Positions 52,543 to 61,458 are shown, counted from the stretch's first letter. The stretch: DNA of 64,000 nucleotides from Aeromicrobium sp. Root472D3 (GCF_001426485.1 NZ_LMET01000001.1:296844-360843); one strand, 5' to 3'. Notes: generated from the sequence alone by a model not told the origin. Made by a program: numbers and translations.

Positions 52543-53251
52543 GGTGGGCTCCTTCGGAGGGCGCCTGCTCCGCGGCCCTCAGCATCTGCAGGGTGTTCTG
52601 CAGGGACGCCTGCAGGTGGGACTTCATGGACGTGCGGGCTCCCTCACCGTCGCGGGACGTCAGGGAGCGGATGAGGTCGCGGTGCTCGCCGACGGCCTCC
52701 TGGGCGCGGTGCCCCGTGGCACCCGACCGCGACCGGGCCAGGCGCAGCTCGCCGTTGACCTGCGCGACGGCCTGCGCGAGACGGACGTTCCCGGCGTGGC
52801 GCACGATCAGGTCGTGCACGTCGAGGGTGTCGAAGACGCTGGGCTGCTGCCCCTGGATGACCTCGGAGACCGTGGCCTCCTGCAGGCGGTCGAGCTCGCG
52901 CAGCCCGTCGTCGCCGATGCGGACGGCGGCCAGCTCGGCCGCCTCGCACTCCAGGGCGATGCGCACCTCGAACAGCTCGTGCACCTCGTCGAGGTCGAGG
53001 CGGCGCACGAAGGCGCCCCGGTGCGACTCGAGGGTGACCAGGCCCAGGTGCGCGAGACGCTGGAGCGCCTCGCGCACCGGGCCGCGGCTGACGCCGAGAT
53101 CAGCGGCGATCTCGACCTCGTTCAGCCGCGAGCCGGTCGGACGTTCGCCCTGCACGATCTGCTGCCGCACCCGCGCCTCGACCTTGTCGGCCAGGGTCAG
53201 GTTGCTGCGGTCGATCGGCAGGACGCCGTCCAGCCGGAAGGTGTCAGCCAT
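52535..53251 (-). CDS. GntR-family regulator with FCD domain
   Basis: 238 residues. N-terminal winged helix with ADKVEARVRQQIVQGERPTGSRLNEVEIAADLGVSRGPVREALQRLAHLGLVTLESHRGAFVRRL, then an all-helical FCD effector domain whose metal ligands may be Asp and His in DVHDLIVRHAG and GEHRDLI. FCD regulators sense organic acids and repress catabolic operons. It is encoded within the operon it presumably controls. The palindrome AACTGT-TG-ACAGTT over the operon promoter at 61.04 kb is the best candidate site, although the usual FadR-type core TNGTNNNACNA is not obvious there. Confidence 0.87.
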   Translation of the reverse strand: MADTFRLDGVLPIDRSNLTLADKVEARVRQQIVQGERPTGSRLNEVEIAADLGVSRGPVREALQRLAHLGLVTLESHRGAFVRRLDLDEVHELFEVRIALECEAAELAAVRIGDDGLRELDRLQEATVSEVIQGQQPSVFDTLDVHDLIVRHAGNVRLAQAVAQVNGELRLARSRSGATGHRAQEAVGEHRDLIRSLTSRDGEGARTSMKSHLQASLQNTLQMLRAAEQAPSEGAHRA

Positions 53252-54725
53252 CGATGTTGACGCACACCGTCTTGACGTCGGTGTAGTCGTGCATGACGTC
53301 GTGACCCATCTCGCGACCCCAGCCCGACTCCTTCATCCCGCCGAACGGCATCGACGGGTCGAAGACGCCGTAGGAGTTGACCCACACGGTGCCGGCCTGG
53401 ATGCGGGCCGCCATCTGGTGCGCCGTCGCGACGTTCTGCGTCCACACGCCCGACGCGAGGCCGTAGCGGGTGTCGTTGGCCATCGCCACGACCTGGTCGG
53501 TGTCGCTGAACCGGCTGGCCACGACGACGGGACCGAAGATCTCCTCCTTGACGATGCGCGAGTCCTGCGTCGCGCCGGCGAAGATCGTCGGCTCGATGAA
53601 GTAGCCGCGGTCGCCGATGCGGGCGCCGCCCGTGACGACCTCGCCCTCGCCCCTGCCGACGTCGAGGTAGCCGCTGACGCGCTCGAAGTGCTCGCGGCTG
53701 GCGACGGGCCCGATCTCGCTGGTCGGGTCGAAGCCGTCGCCGACCTTGATCTGGCGGGCCTTCTCGGCCATGCCCGCGATGACCTCGTCGTAGACGTCGT
53801 CGTGGACGTACAGGCGCGACGCGGCCGCGCACGCCTGTCCGGCGTTGAAGAAGATGCCGGCCGACGAGCCGGCGATCGCGGCCTCGATGTCGGCGTCCGG
53901 GAAGATGATGTTGGCGCTCTTGCCACCGAGCTCGAGCGTGACGCGCTTGAGGTTGCCCTTCGCGGCGTCGAGGATCCGGCGCCCCGTCGCGGTCGATCCC
54001 GTGAACGAGACCTTGTCGACGTCGGGGTGCTCGGCCAGGCGCTGGCCCACCGTCGAGCCGTAGCCGTTGACGACGTTGAAGACGCCGGGCGGGAAGCCCG
54101 CCTCGAGGGCCAGTCGGCCCAGGCGCAGCGCCGACAGCGGCGTCGCCTCGGCCGGCTTCAGCACGACGGTGTTGCCCGCGGCGAGCGCCGGGGCCAGCTT
54201 CCACGCGCTGATCGTCAGCGGGAAGTTCCACGGCACGATCAGGCCGACCACGCCGAGCGCCTCGCGACGCGTGTAGGTGTGGAAGTTGCCGGGGGCCGAG
54301 ATCGGGATGGTCGAGCCCTCGAGCTTGGTGGCGAAGCCCGACATGTAGTGGAACAGGCCTGCCGCGGAGGGCACGTCCCCGCCGGTCGCGAACGAGTACG
54401 GCTTGCCCTGGTCGAGGGTCTCGATGCGGCCGATCTCGGCGGCGTCCTCGAGGAGCAGGTCACCGAGGCGCCACAGGCACGCGGCGCGCTCGTTGGGCTT
54501 CATGCGCGACCAGGGGCCGCGCTCGAACGCCTCGCGGGCGGCGGCGACGGCACGGTCGACGTCGGCCGCGCTGCCCTCCGACACCTGCGTGATGACCTCG
54601 CCGGTGGACGGGTTGACGGTGTCGAACACCTTGCCGTCGAGCGCGTCGACGAACTCGCCGCCGATCAGCAGCTGGGTGTGCTCGATCGGCGCGTGGGCGT
54701 CGACGGGGGTCTCTGTGACAGTCAT
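53244..54725 (-). CDS. NAD(P)-dependent aldehyde dehydrogenase
   Basis: 493 residues. VNPSTGEVITQVSEGSAADVDRAVAAA, GLIVPWNFPLTISAWKLAPALAAGNTVVLKPAE, VSFTGSTATGRR, LELGGKSANIIF (general base Glu) and FFNAGQACAAASRLYV (catalytic Cys) show a complete enzyme of the ALDH superfamily, closest in style to phenylacetaldehyde or betaine aldehyde dehydrogenases. With the alcohol dehydrogenase immediately upstream, it would oxidise a primary alcohol through the aldehyde to an acid. The coenzyme preference cannot be read. Confidence 0.9.
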   Translation of the reverse strand: MTVTETPVDAHAPIEHTQLLIGGEFVDALDGKVFDTVNPSTGEVITQVSEGSAADVDRAVAAAREAFERGPWSRMKPNERAACLWRLGDLLLEDAAEIGRIETLDQGKPYSFATGGDVPSAAGLFHYMSGFATKLEGSTIPISAPGNFHTYTRREALGVVGLIVPWNFPLTISAWKLAPALAAGNTVVLKPAEATPLSALRLGRLALEAGFPPGVFNVVNGYGSTVGQRLAEHPDVDKVSFTGSTATGRRILDAAKGNLKRVTLELGGKSANIIFPDADIEAAIAGSSAGIFFNAGQACAAASRLYVHDDVYDEVIAGMAEKARQIKVGDGFDPTSEIGPVASREHFERVSGYLDVGRGEGEVVTGGARIGDRGYFIEPTIFAGATQDSRIVKEEIFGPVVVASRFSDTDQVVAMANDTRYGLASGVWTQNVATAHQMAARIQAGTVWVNSYGVFDPSMPFGGMKESGWGREMGHDVMHDYTDVKTVCVNIDG

Positions 54726-54759
54726 GGGGTGATCTCCTTCGGGGAGGGTGGGCTCGGAC

Positions 54760-55869
54760 TCAGTGCTCGTGGACGACGACGCCGCGGATGTTGCGACCCG
54801 CGTGCATGTCGGCGACGGCCTCGTTGATCTGGTCGAGCGAGTAGCGGCGCGTCACGAGCTCGTCGAGCTTGAGGGTGCCGTCCTTGTACATCTTCAGCAG
54901 CTTCGGGATGTCGGCCGTGGGGTTGCAGTTGCCGTACATGACGCCCTGGAAGTGCTTGGCGAAGTTGGTGAAGTCCTGCGGGCTGATCGAGATGCCCTCG
55001 GCGGCCTGGCCGACCGACACCAGCACGCACGTGCCCGCCTTGCCGACCGCGCGGAACGCGTCGCCGATGATGTCGCCGTCGACGCGGCCGACCGTGATGA
55101 TCGCGACGTCGACGCCCTGGCCGTTGGTCAGGTGGTCGATGCGCGACTGCGCGTCGGGGATCGACGCGTACGCCTCGGTGGCACCGAAGACCTTGGCCTG
55201 GTCGTGCTTGGCCTCGACCGGCTCGATCACGATGACGTGGTCGGCACCGGCGTGCTTGGCGCCCTGGACCGCGTTGGCGCCGACACCGCCGAGACCGAGC
55301 ACGAGCACGACGTCGCCGGGCTTGACGCCGCCGTTGACGGCCGCGCCGAAGCCCGTCGCGACACCGCACGAGGCCAGGCAGGCCAGCTCGAACGGGATGT
55401 CCTCGGGCAGCTTCACGGTCTGCATCTCGTGGCACACCAGGTAGTTGGAGAAGGTGCCGAGCCGTGTCACGCCGCCGACGGCCTTGCCGTCCGCGTCGTG
55501 GAAGTGCGGGTTGCCGTCCATGCCCATGCCGGTCTCCATGCCGGCGCCGTTGTTGCAGATGTACTGCATGCCGCGGGCGCAGTACTCGCACTGGCCGCAG
55601 GCGGGGATGAACAGGGTCGCGACGTGGTCGCCGACCTGGACCTTGGTGACCTTGGAGCCGACGGCCTCGACGATGCCGGCGCCCTCGTGCCCGCCGACCA
55701 TCGGCAGGTCGACGGCCAGGTCGCCGGTGACGAAGTGGTCGTCGGAGTGGCACAGGCCGCTGGCCATGACCTTGATGCGGACCTCGTTGTCGCCGGGCTC
55801 GTCCAGGTCGAGCTCCTGGACCTTCCACTCCTCGCCGACGGCGTGGATGACAGCTGCGTTCGTCTTCAT
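54760..55869 (-). CDS. Zinc-dependent alcohol dehydrogenase, NDMA-dependent type
   Basis: 369 residues. The catalytic zinc ligands are in GLCHSDDH, GGHEGAG and LASCGVATGFG; the structural zinc site is CGQCEYCARGMQYIC. The cofactor motif is LGLGGVGANAVQGAKHAGADHVIVIEP. MKTNAAVIHAVGEEWKV and FIPACGQCEYC resemble the actinobacterial NDMA-dependent group, which holds NADH tightly and relies on an external electron carrier, in many cases mycofactocin. If that is right, the organism needs mft genes elsewhere. It probably starts the oxidation of the imported substrate. Confidence 0.82.
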   Translation of the reverse strand: MKTNAAVIHAVGEEWKVQELDLDEPGDNEVRIKVMASGLCHSDDHFVTGDLAVDLPMVGGHEGAGIVEAVGSKVTKVQVGDHVATLFIPACGQCEYCARGMQYICNNGAGMETGMGMDGNPHFHDADGKAVGGVTRLGTFSNYLVCHEMQTVKLPEDIPFELACLASCGVATGFGAAVNGGVKPGDVVLVLGLGGVGANAVQGAKHAGADHVIVIEPVEAKHDQAKVFGATEAYASIPDAQSRIDHLTNGQGVDVAIITVGRVDGDIIGDAFRAVGKAGTCVLVSVGQAAEGISISPQDFTNFAKHFQGVMYGNCNPTADIPKLLKMYKDGTLKLDELVTRRYSLDQINEAVADMHAGRNIRGVVVHEH

Positions 55870-55916
55870 GATGGTGACCTTTCGAAGGGGGTTCGGGGAG
55901 GGGGGCGGGACTGTGG

Positions 55917-56957
55917 TCAGGCCGGGACGTCCGGCCGGACCTCGGCCTGACGGCGACGCTCGCCGCGCGTCTTGACGAGCTTGGACATGATGACGGCCAC
56001 GACCAGGGCACCGCCGTAGAACAGCTGCTGGACGTACTGCTGGGCGCCCATCAGCTGGAGACCCGTGATGCCGGTGACGAGGAAGTAGACCGCGATCAGG
56101 GTGCCCCACGGGTTGAAGCGGCCGATCTTGAGGACCGTCGAGCCGAGGAAGCAGGCCGCGAACGCGGGCAGCAGGAACGCGGCACCGGACGTCGGGTCGG
56201 CGCTGGCCGTGGTGCCGGCGTAGATGACGCCGGCCACGCCGGCGACACCGGCCGAGATGATCATCGACACCCACCGCAGGCCTGACACGTTCACGCCGTT
56301 GAGGCGGGCCACGTCGCGGCTCTGACCGGCGAACAGCAGCCGCTGGCCGAAGGCGGTGTGGTCGAAGACGTACCAGACGAGGACGCACAGGGCGATCGCG
56401 TAGTAGAAGTCGACGGGGATCGCGAGGAACGGCTGCGTCAGCATCGTGTCGGACAGCTTGCGGTCGACGCCGGTGATCGTCACCGAGTTCGAGATCTGGT
56501 AGATCAGGCCCTGCACGACCGTGCCGACACCGAGCGTCACGATGAACGGGTCGATGTCGAAGCGCGTGATGATGAACCCGTTGACGACGCCCACGACCAT
56601 GCTCACGAGGATCGCGGCGATCACCGCCGCCCAGATGTTCCAGCCCTGGTTGACGTTCAGCACCGCCACGACGACGGCCGACAGGTTCAGCGTCGACGCG
56701 ACCGACAGGTCGTAGTCGCCGGCCCGCAGGGGCACGATCAGTCCGAGCGCCAGCACCAGCAGCACGGCCTGCGAGCCGAGCATGTTGGAGATGTTCGCCG
56801 TCGTCGGGAACGTCTCGGGGACGATGAGGCTGAACACGAGGAACAGCACGGCCCACACGCCGAGCAGCGCGAAGCGCTCCGGCTCGGCCGGCCGCTTCGT
56901 CGTCCTGCGCGACGCCTTCGGGGTGGCGGTGGTCTTCACCGGATCAGTGGTGGTCAT
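55917..56957 (-). CDS. ABC sugar-type importer, permease
   Basis: 346 residues with about ten membrane segments. LVLALGLIVPLRAGDYDLSVASTLNLSAVVVA, RFDIDPFIVTLGVGTVVQGLIY, TAFGQRLLFAGQSRDVARLNGVNVSGLRWVSMIISAGVAGVAGVIYAG and ALVVAVIMSK match the RbsC/XylH-type permeases of the CUT2 class. It makes a homodimeric channel with the double ATPase encoded directly upstream (ATGA overlap). Confidence 0.88.
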   Translation of the reverse strand: MTTTDPVKTTATPKASRRTTKRPAEPERFALLGVWAVLFLVFSLIVPETFPTTANISNMLGSQAVLLVLALGLIVPLRAGDYDLSVASTLNLSAVVVAVLNVNQGWNIWAAVIAAILVSMVVGVVNGFIITRFDIDPFIVTLGVGTVVQGLIYQISNSVTITGVDRKLSDTMLTQPFLAIPVDFYYAIALCVLVWYVFDHTAFGQRLLFAGQSRDVARLNGVNVSGLRWVSMIISAGVAGVAGVIYAGTTASADPTSGAAFLLPAFAACFLGSTVLKIGRFNPWGTLIAVYFLVTGITGLQLMGAQQYVQQLFYGGALVVAVIMSKLVKTRGERRRQAEVRPDVPA

Positions 56958-58528
56958 GACGCTTCCTCTGCATAGACGGCGGACGCGAGTGCGTCCTTGG
57001 TGATGTCGTCCCCGTGGATCTCGGTGCGGATGCGGCCCTCGTCGAGGACGATGACCCGGTCGGCCATCTCGACGAGCTGCTCGTAGTCGGAGGTCGCGCA
57101 CAGGACCGACATGCCCTCGGCCACGGCGGCGCGGATGAGCTTGAAGATCTCCCGTCGGGCACCGATGTCGACGCCCTGCGTCGGCTCGCTGAGCAGCATC
57201 ACCCGCGGCGCGGTGTCGAGCCACTTGCCGAGCAGCGCCTTCTGCTGGTTGCCGCCGCTGAGGTGGCCGAACTGCGCGGCGGGCCGGGGCGGGACGACGT
57301 TGAGCCGGTCGCACGCCTCCTGCGCCTGCACCTGGATGGCCTTCCAGTCGATGCGGAAGCCGCGGGCGCGGCGGGTGAGGAACGGCAGCGACATGTTCTC
57401 CATGACCGTCAGGCCCAGCACGCCCCCCTGGCCCTTGCGGTCGGCGGGGATCAGGATGACGCCGCGCGCCATCGACGCCGCGGGGCGCAGGTCGGTGATC
57501 GTCGTGCCGTCCTGCACCACGGCCCCGGCGCGGGGCGCCGTGACGCCGTAGAGCAGCTCGGGCAGCTCCTCGAAGCCAGATCCGGCCAGACCGGTGATGC
57601 CGACGACCTCGCCGGCGTGCAGGTCGAGGTCGAGGTCGACGATGCGGTCGCCGGTCAGCCCGCGGGCGGACAGCAGCGGCGGACGGTCGTCGCGGATGAC
57701 GGCCGCGCCCTTGGCGACGTGCTCGTCGCGCGCGCCGAGGATCAGCTGCACGAGGTCGTCGCGGGTCGAGCCCGCGGTGTCGCGGGTCCCGGCGGTCTCG
57801 CCGTTGCGGAACACCGTGATGCGGTCGGTGACCTGCAGGATCTCGTCGAGGTCGTGGCTCACGAGCAGCACGGCGTCGCCCGCTGCGCGGAGGCGGTCGA
57901 GGAGGGCGAACAGCATGCCGACCTCGTGGCGGGGCAGGAAGACCGTGGGCTCGTCGAGCACCAGGATCTGGCCACGGCGCTCGCCCCCGGCGATGCGCTC
58001 CTGGCCCCCGACGGCGCGGACGACCGCGACCATCGCGCGCTGGACCGGCGTGAGCATGTCGATCGTCGCGTCGACGTCGACCTCGACCTCGAAGCGGTCG
58101 AGCAGCTCCCGCACGCGGGTGCGCTCGGCGGACCAGTCGACCCGCCGGAAACCGCTGGCGTGGCCGACGTTGTCGAGGGCCATGTGCTCCAGCACGGTGC
58201 CGGCCGGCGCGAGGCCGAGGTCCTGGTGCACGAAGCCCATGCCCTCCTCGCGGAGGCCGCGCGGGCCGAAGGGGCTGCTGAGCTCGCGGCCGTGGATGCT
58301 GACCGTGCCGCTGTCGGCGTCGTGGAAGCCCGCGAGCACCTTGATGAGGGTCGACTTGCCGCTGCCGTTGGCACCGAGCAGGCCGTGCACCTCACCGGGG
58401 CGGACGTCGAGGTCGACGCCGCGCAGCGCGGGCACCCCGTTGAAGGACTTGTGGAGACCGGTGACCCGGAGCAGCGGGGCGGGCGTCGCCGCCCCGCTGC
58501 TCGCCACGGTCGTCGTGGGAACCGTCAT
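56954..58528 (-). CDS. ABC sugar-type importer, double ATP-binding protein
   Basis: 524 residues, two fused ATPase domains as in RbsA/MglA. The first has Walker A LLGANGSGKSTLIKV, and Walker B ILVLDEPTVFL. The second has a degenerate Walker A (GITGLAGSGFEEL) and a complete signature, HLSGGNQQKALLGKWLD and MLLSEPTQGVDIGA. One active and one degenerate site are normal for CUT2 systems. The gene lies 3 bp after the binding-protein gene. The Walker B position of domain 1 is VFL in place of the usual ALS, a mild deviation. Confidence 0.9.
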   Translation of the reverse strand: MTVPTTTVASSGAATPAPLLRVTGLHKSFNGVPALRGVDLDVRPGEVHGLLGANGSGKSTLIKVLAGFHDADSGTVSIHGRELSSPFGPRGLREEGMGFVHQDLGLAPAGTVLEHMALDNVGHASGFRRVDWSAERTRVRELLDRFEVEVDVDATIDMLTPVQRAMVAVVRAVGGQERIAGGERRGQILVLDEPTVFLPRHEVGMLFALLDRLRAAGDAVLLVSHDLDEILQVTDRITVFRNGETAGTRDTAGSTRDDLVQLILGARDEHVAKGAAVIRDDRPPLLSARGLTGDRIVDLDLDLHAGEVVGITGLAGSGFEELPELLYGVTAPRAGAVVQDGTTITDLRPAASMARGVILIPADRKGQGGVLGLTVMENMSLPFLTRRARGFRIDWKAIQVQAQEACDRLNVVPPRPAAQFGHLSGGNQQKALLGKWLDTAPRVMLLSEPTQGVDIGARREIFKLIRAAVAEGMSVLCATSDYEQLVEMADRVIVLDEGRIRTEIHGDDITKDALASAVYAEEAS

Positions 58529-58531
58529 GGA

Positions 58532-59674
58532 CTACGCCAGGCCCCAGAGCTTGAGGAACGCGGTCGGGTACTCGTCGCCGAAGCCCTTGCCGCTCTCCGG
58601 CGGGTTGCCGGTCTCGTCGACGTTGGAGGCGTCGATCAGGCGCAGCGGCCCGGTCTCGCCCTTGATCGGCGGCGCGCCGAGCATGGCGCGGAACGCGACG
58701 TCGAGGTTGACGTACGAGACCCAGTCGGGGTTCTCGGCGACGTTGACGGCCACGGAGCCGTCCTTGACCATCTTCAGGATCGCCGGCGTGCCGTTGAACG
58801 AGTAGATCTTGACGTCGCGGTTGGGCGCGGCCTGCTTGATGCCGGGTGCGGCGTACAGCGCGATCGAGTCGTAGATCGGCAGGACCGCGTTGATCTTCGG
58901 GTCCTTCAGGAGGGCCGACTGCACGAGGCCCTGGACCTGGGTCGACCACTGGGCGACCGGCGCGTTGACGACCGTCGCCTTGGAGCCGGACGGCGCCTCG
59001 TTCTCGAGGGTGTCCTCGATCGTCTTGACCATGCCCTCGGACGGACCGGTCTCGGAGACCTGGATGACGAGCGCGTGGACGGGCTCACCCTTCAGGTTGG
59101 CGATCGCGTACTGCGTGAACAGGCGGGCGGCCTGGTTGAACGGGGCGAAGGCCTCGTAGTCGAGCCCCGGGGTGCCCTCGCCCTCGCTGTCGCTGAGGTG
59201 CAGGGGGATGACCGGGATGCCGGCCTTCTTGGCGGCGTCGATCTGGGGTCCAAGGGTCTCCGCCAGCGGGCCGTTCAGCATGATCGCGCCGGCCTTGGCG
59301 TTGATCGCCTGCTGGATGCCCTGCTGGAACGAGGTCTGCGTGCCGTCGGACGGGAAGGTCACGAAGTTGATGCCCGCCTCGGCGGCGACCTTCTTCATCG
59401 CCTTCTCGCCGACCGAGTAGAACTCGGCCTTGCTGTCGATCGGGATCGAGTAGATGGTCTTGCCCTTGAGCGACGCGACGTCGATCGGGTCACCGAGGTC
59501 GTCGGTGCCCGGGATGGCCTTGGCCTCGTCCACGGCCTTCTGCGCTGCCGCTACCTCGGCCTTGCTGTCGCCGGACGACCCGGATCCGCCGTCCGAGGAG
59601 CTGCTGCCGCAGGCTCCCAGCATGAGCAGGGCGGCCGCGGTGACCGCGACTGCCGAGAACTTCTTGGTGATCAT
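58532..59674 (-). CDS. ABC sugar-type importer, substrate-binding lipoprotein
   Basis: 380 residues. The lipobox LGAC (Cys22) anchors it to the membrane; a Ser/Gly linker follows. The mature part KTIYSIPIDSKAEFYSVGEKAMKKVAAEAGINFV, AINAKAGAIMLNGPLAETLGPQIDAAKKAGIPVI and GSVAVNVAENPDWVSYVNLDVAFRAML is a Peripla_BP_4 (RbsB-like) protein. The canonical sugar-stacking residues cannot be confirmed from sequence; a non-sugar ligand is quite possible given the enzymes around it. The start has a GGGGGTG leader. Confidence 0.88.
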   Translation of the reverse strand: MITKKFSAVAVTAAALLMLGACGSSSSDGGSGSSGDSKAEVAAAQKAVDEAKAIPGTDDLGDPIDVASLKGKTIYSIPIDSKAEFYSVGEKAMKKVAAEAGINFVTFPSDGTQTSFQQGIQQAINAKAGAIMLNGPLAETLGPQIDAAKKAGIPVIPLHLSDSEGEGTPGLDYEAFAPFNQAARLFTQYAIANLKGEPVHALVIQVSETGPSEGMVKTIEDTLENEAPSGSKATVVNAPVAQWSTQVQGLVQSALLKDPKINAVLPIYDSIALYAAPGIKQAAPNRDVKIYSFNGTPAILKMVKDGSVAVNVAENPDWVSYVNLDVAFRAMLGAPPIKGETGPLRLIDASNVDETGNPPESGKGFGDEYPTAFLKLWGLA

Positions 59675-59747
59675 CAGTACTCCAAAGGGGGTGGGGGTGG
59701 GGGTGAGGCGGTGACGCTGCGTGCTCGCTCGGGTCTCGGATGGTCTG

Positions 59748-60611
59748 CTATCGGTTCGCGAGGCTGGGGTCTTCCATCAGGTCGTCGTAGATGACGGTGA
59801 TCGACCGCCGCTGGAACATCTCGACGAGCGAGTCGGGGTAGCCGACGTAGTCGTCCGTGTCGACGTGGATGTTGTCCTCGAAGCGGATCTCGTCGCACGC
59901 CTGGTCGCGGTCGTGACCGGCGGCGATCGCCGCGGCCACCTCGGCCACGACCTCTCGGCCGAGCTGGCGGTAGTGGTCGACCACCGCGCGGTCGGCCACC
60001 TCCCCGTGACCGGGGACGAGGAACTCGAAGTCGTGCTCGGCGACCGCGTCGATGGCGTCGAACCAGTTCGACAGGCGCGAGTCCTGGAACGACGGCAGGC
60101 CGGCCTCGCACACGATGTCGCCGGTGAAGATCACGGCGTCCTGCGGGAACCAGGCGAGGAGGCTGTTGGCCGTGTGGCCGGGGCGGAACGTCAGCTCGAG
60201 GCTCGCCCCGCCGACGTGGACGTCCAGGCGGTCGCTGAACACGACGTTCGGGACGCGCACCGTGTAGTCGTCCACGAGCGCGACGGCGTCGGGGTCGATG
60301 CGCGAGAACAGGTCGCGCAGGTACTCGTCGCTGGGGGCGTCGGTCAGCAGGCGCTCGCGGGTGCCGCGGTGCGAGACGACCTCGCCGCCCATCCAGAAGT
60401 TGCCGATCGTGTGGTCGGGGTGGTGGTCGGTGTTGACGACGAAGCGGGTCTCGCCGAACGCCGAGACGGTCTCGTTCCACCGCATGGCGTCGGTGGGACG
60501 GTGCGGCGAGTCGACCAGGACGAGTCCGTCGTCGCCGACGACGATCGAGTTGTTGCTGCCCAGGTGTGCGGTCTCGACGTGGACGCGTGAGGTGATCTGC
60601 TGGAGGGTCAT
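59748..60611 (-). CDS. Metallo-beta-lactamase-fold hydrolase with D-x-H-x-D-H site
   Basis: 287 residues. SIVVGDDGLVLVDSPHRPTDA, NTDHHPDHTIGN, FRPGHTANSLLAWFPQDAVIFTGDIVCEAG and FLVPGHGEV follow the MBL fold in order. In the metal motif HxHxDH the first His is replaced by Asp (DHHPDH). The other ligands (His of PGHT, Asp of TGDIV, His of PGHGE) are present. Members with this pattern may use one metal or a modified site. It could open a lactone or thioester. ATGA overlap with the cupin gene. Confidence 0.82.
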   Translation of the reverse strand: MTLQQITSRVHVETAHLGSNNSIVVGDDGLVLVDSPHRPTDAMRWNETVSAFGETRFVVNTDHHPDHTIGNFWMGGEVVSHRGTRERLLTDAPSDEYLRDLFSRIDPDAVALVDDYTVRVPNVVFSDRLDVHVGGASLELTFRPGHTANSLLAWFPQDAVIFTGDIVCEAGLPSFQDSRLSNWFDAIDAVAEHDFEFLVPGHGEVADRAVVDHYRQLGREVVAEVAAAIAAGHDRDQACDEIRFEDNIHVDTDDYVGYPDSLVEMFQRRSITVIYDDLMEDPSLANR

Positions 60612-60982
60612 GCGGTGGTCTCCTGCTTCGGCATGGACGGTCCGCCGAGGAAGCCGACGAGGTTCTCGATGCGCAGGGGCGCGAACACCTCGACGAACAC
60701 GGCCTCGCCCTCGATGCTGTGGCCGCCGTGCACGGAGCCGCGCGGCACGATGCAGACGTCGCCGGCCGTCAGCTCCAGCTCGGCGCCGTCGATCGTGAAC
60801 GCGATGCGGCCGCTGAGCATGACGATGGCCTGCTCCGCGTCCTCGTGGGTGTGCGGCGGGAGCTCGGTCGGGTGGACCCAGCGGATCTGGTTGACGCCCA
60901 TCTCCCGGCCCGCGACGGCGGTGCGGAAGTTGTTGGGCAGACCCTCGACCTCGGGGAGCTGGTCCCATGCGCTGGCGTACAT
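60608..60982 (-). CDS. Single-domain cupin
   Basis: 124 residues. The two cupin motifs are PPHTHEDAEQAIVMLSGRIAFTIDG and AGDVCIVPRGSVHGGH, giving metal ligands His, His, Glu/Gln and His. Short cupins in catabolic operons serve as isomerases, small dioxygenases or ligand sensors; this cannot be decided from sequence. First gene of the long catabolic operon, 37 bp after the predicted start of transcription. The ATG is at 60982. Confidence 0.82.
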   Translation of the reverse strand: MYASAWDQLPEVEGLPNNFRTAVAGREMGVNQIRWVHPTELPPHTHEDAEQAIVMLSGRIAFTIDGAELELTAGDVCIVPRGSVHGGHSIEGEAVFVEVFAPLRIENLVGFLGGPSMPKQETTA

Positions 60983-61018
60983 GCATCTGCTTCCGGTCGA
61001 CGGACTATGACGCGAGTC

Positions 61019-61053
61019 ACGCTAGCCGCGTTAACTGCAAACTGTCAACAGTT
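61019..61053 (-). promoter_or_regulatory. Promoter and palindromic operator of the long catabolic operon
   Basis: On the minus strand TTGACA (61048-61043), an 18-bp spacer and TAGCGT (61024-61019) form a near-consensus promoter. The -35 lies within the perfect palindrome AACTGT-TG-ACAGTT (61040-61053), so a repressor binding there would block polymerase. Further half-sites GCAGTTAAC (just downstream) could bind a second dimer. The FCD regulator of the operon is the natural candidate. Confidence 0.6.
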
Positions 61054-61103
61054 CTCAGTAAACGTTGTGTAACGGTCTCTCGCACCGTCCGGACACGACG
61101 AAA

Positions 61104-61129
61104 CGGCCGCCCCTCGAGAGGGGCGGCCG
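61104..61129 (-). terminator. Hairpin terminator between the two catabolic units
   Basis: CGGCCGCCCCTC pairs with GAGGGGCGGCCG in a perfect 12-bp stem with a 2-nt centre, enclosed by a second pair GGACAC/GTGTCC (61091-61096, 61131-61136). It ends the hydantoinase unit just before the promoter of the cupin unit. Confidence 0.8.
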
Positions 61130-61143
61130 GGTGTCCGGCGACG

Positions 61144-61458
61144 TCAGGACTCGACGCCGGCCAGGTGGTAGACGTGCGACTCGGCCGAGTCGTGGCGCAG
61201 GCCGATCACGGCCTGGTAGTCGGGCGAGTGGTAGAACTCCGTGACCCGGTCGAGGCTGTCGAACTGCACGATCACGAGGCGCTCGAACGTGCGACCGCCC
61301 TCCTTCACGACCAGCTCGCCGGCTGCCGGGAAGGCGTGCGCCAGCAGCCGGGCGCCGTACTTCTCCAGCACGGGGCCGCTCCGCTCGACGTACTGGTCGT
61401 ACGTCTCGGCGTCGTGCACCGTGACCTCGGCGACGATGTAGCCCGGCCCGGACGTCAC
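61144..61458 (-). CDS. DUF1330 family protein
   Basis: 104 residues from a GTG overlapping the amidase stop. YIVAEVTVHDAETYDQYVERSGPVLEKYGARLLA and LVIVQFDSLDRVTEFYHSPDYQAVIGLR are characteristic of DUF1330, a dimeric alpha-beta barrel related to EthD and antibiotic monooxygenases. Such proteins commonly accompany catabolic operons, but their activity is mostly unknown. The GTGA overlap and the terminator after it show that it is the last gene of the unit. Confidence 0.85.
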   Translation of the reverse strand: MTSGPGYIVAEVTVHDAETYDQYVERSGPVLEKYGARLLAHAFPAAGELVVKEGGRTFERLVIVQFDSLDRVTEFYHSPDYQAVIGLRHDSAESHVYHLAGVES

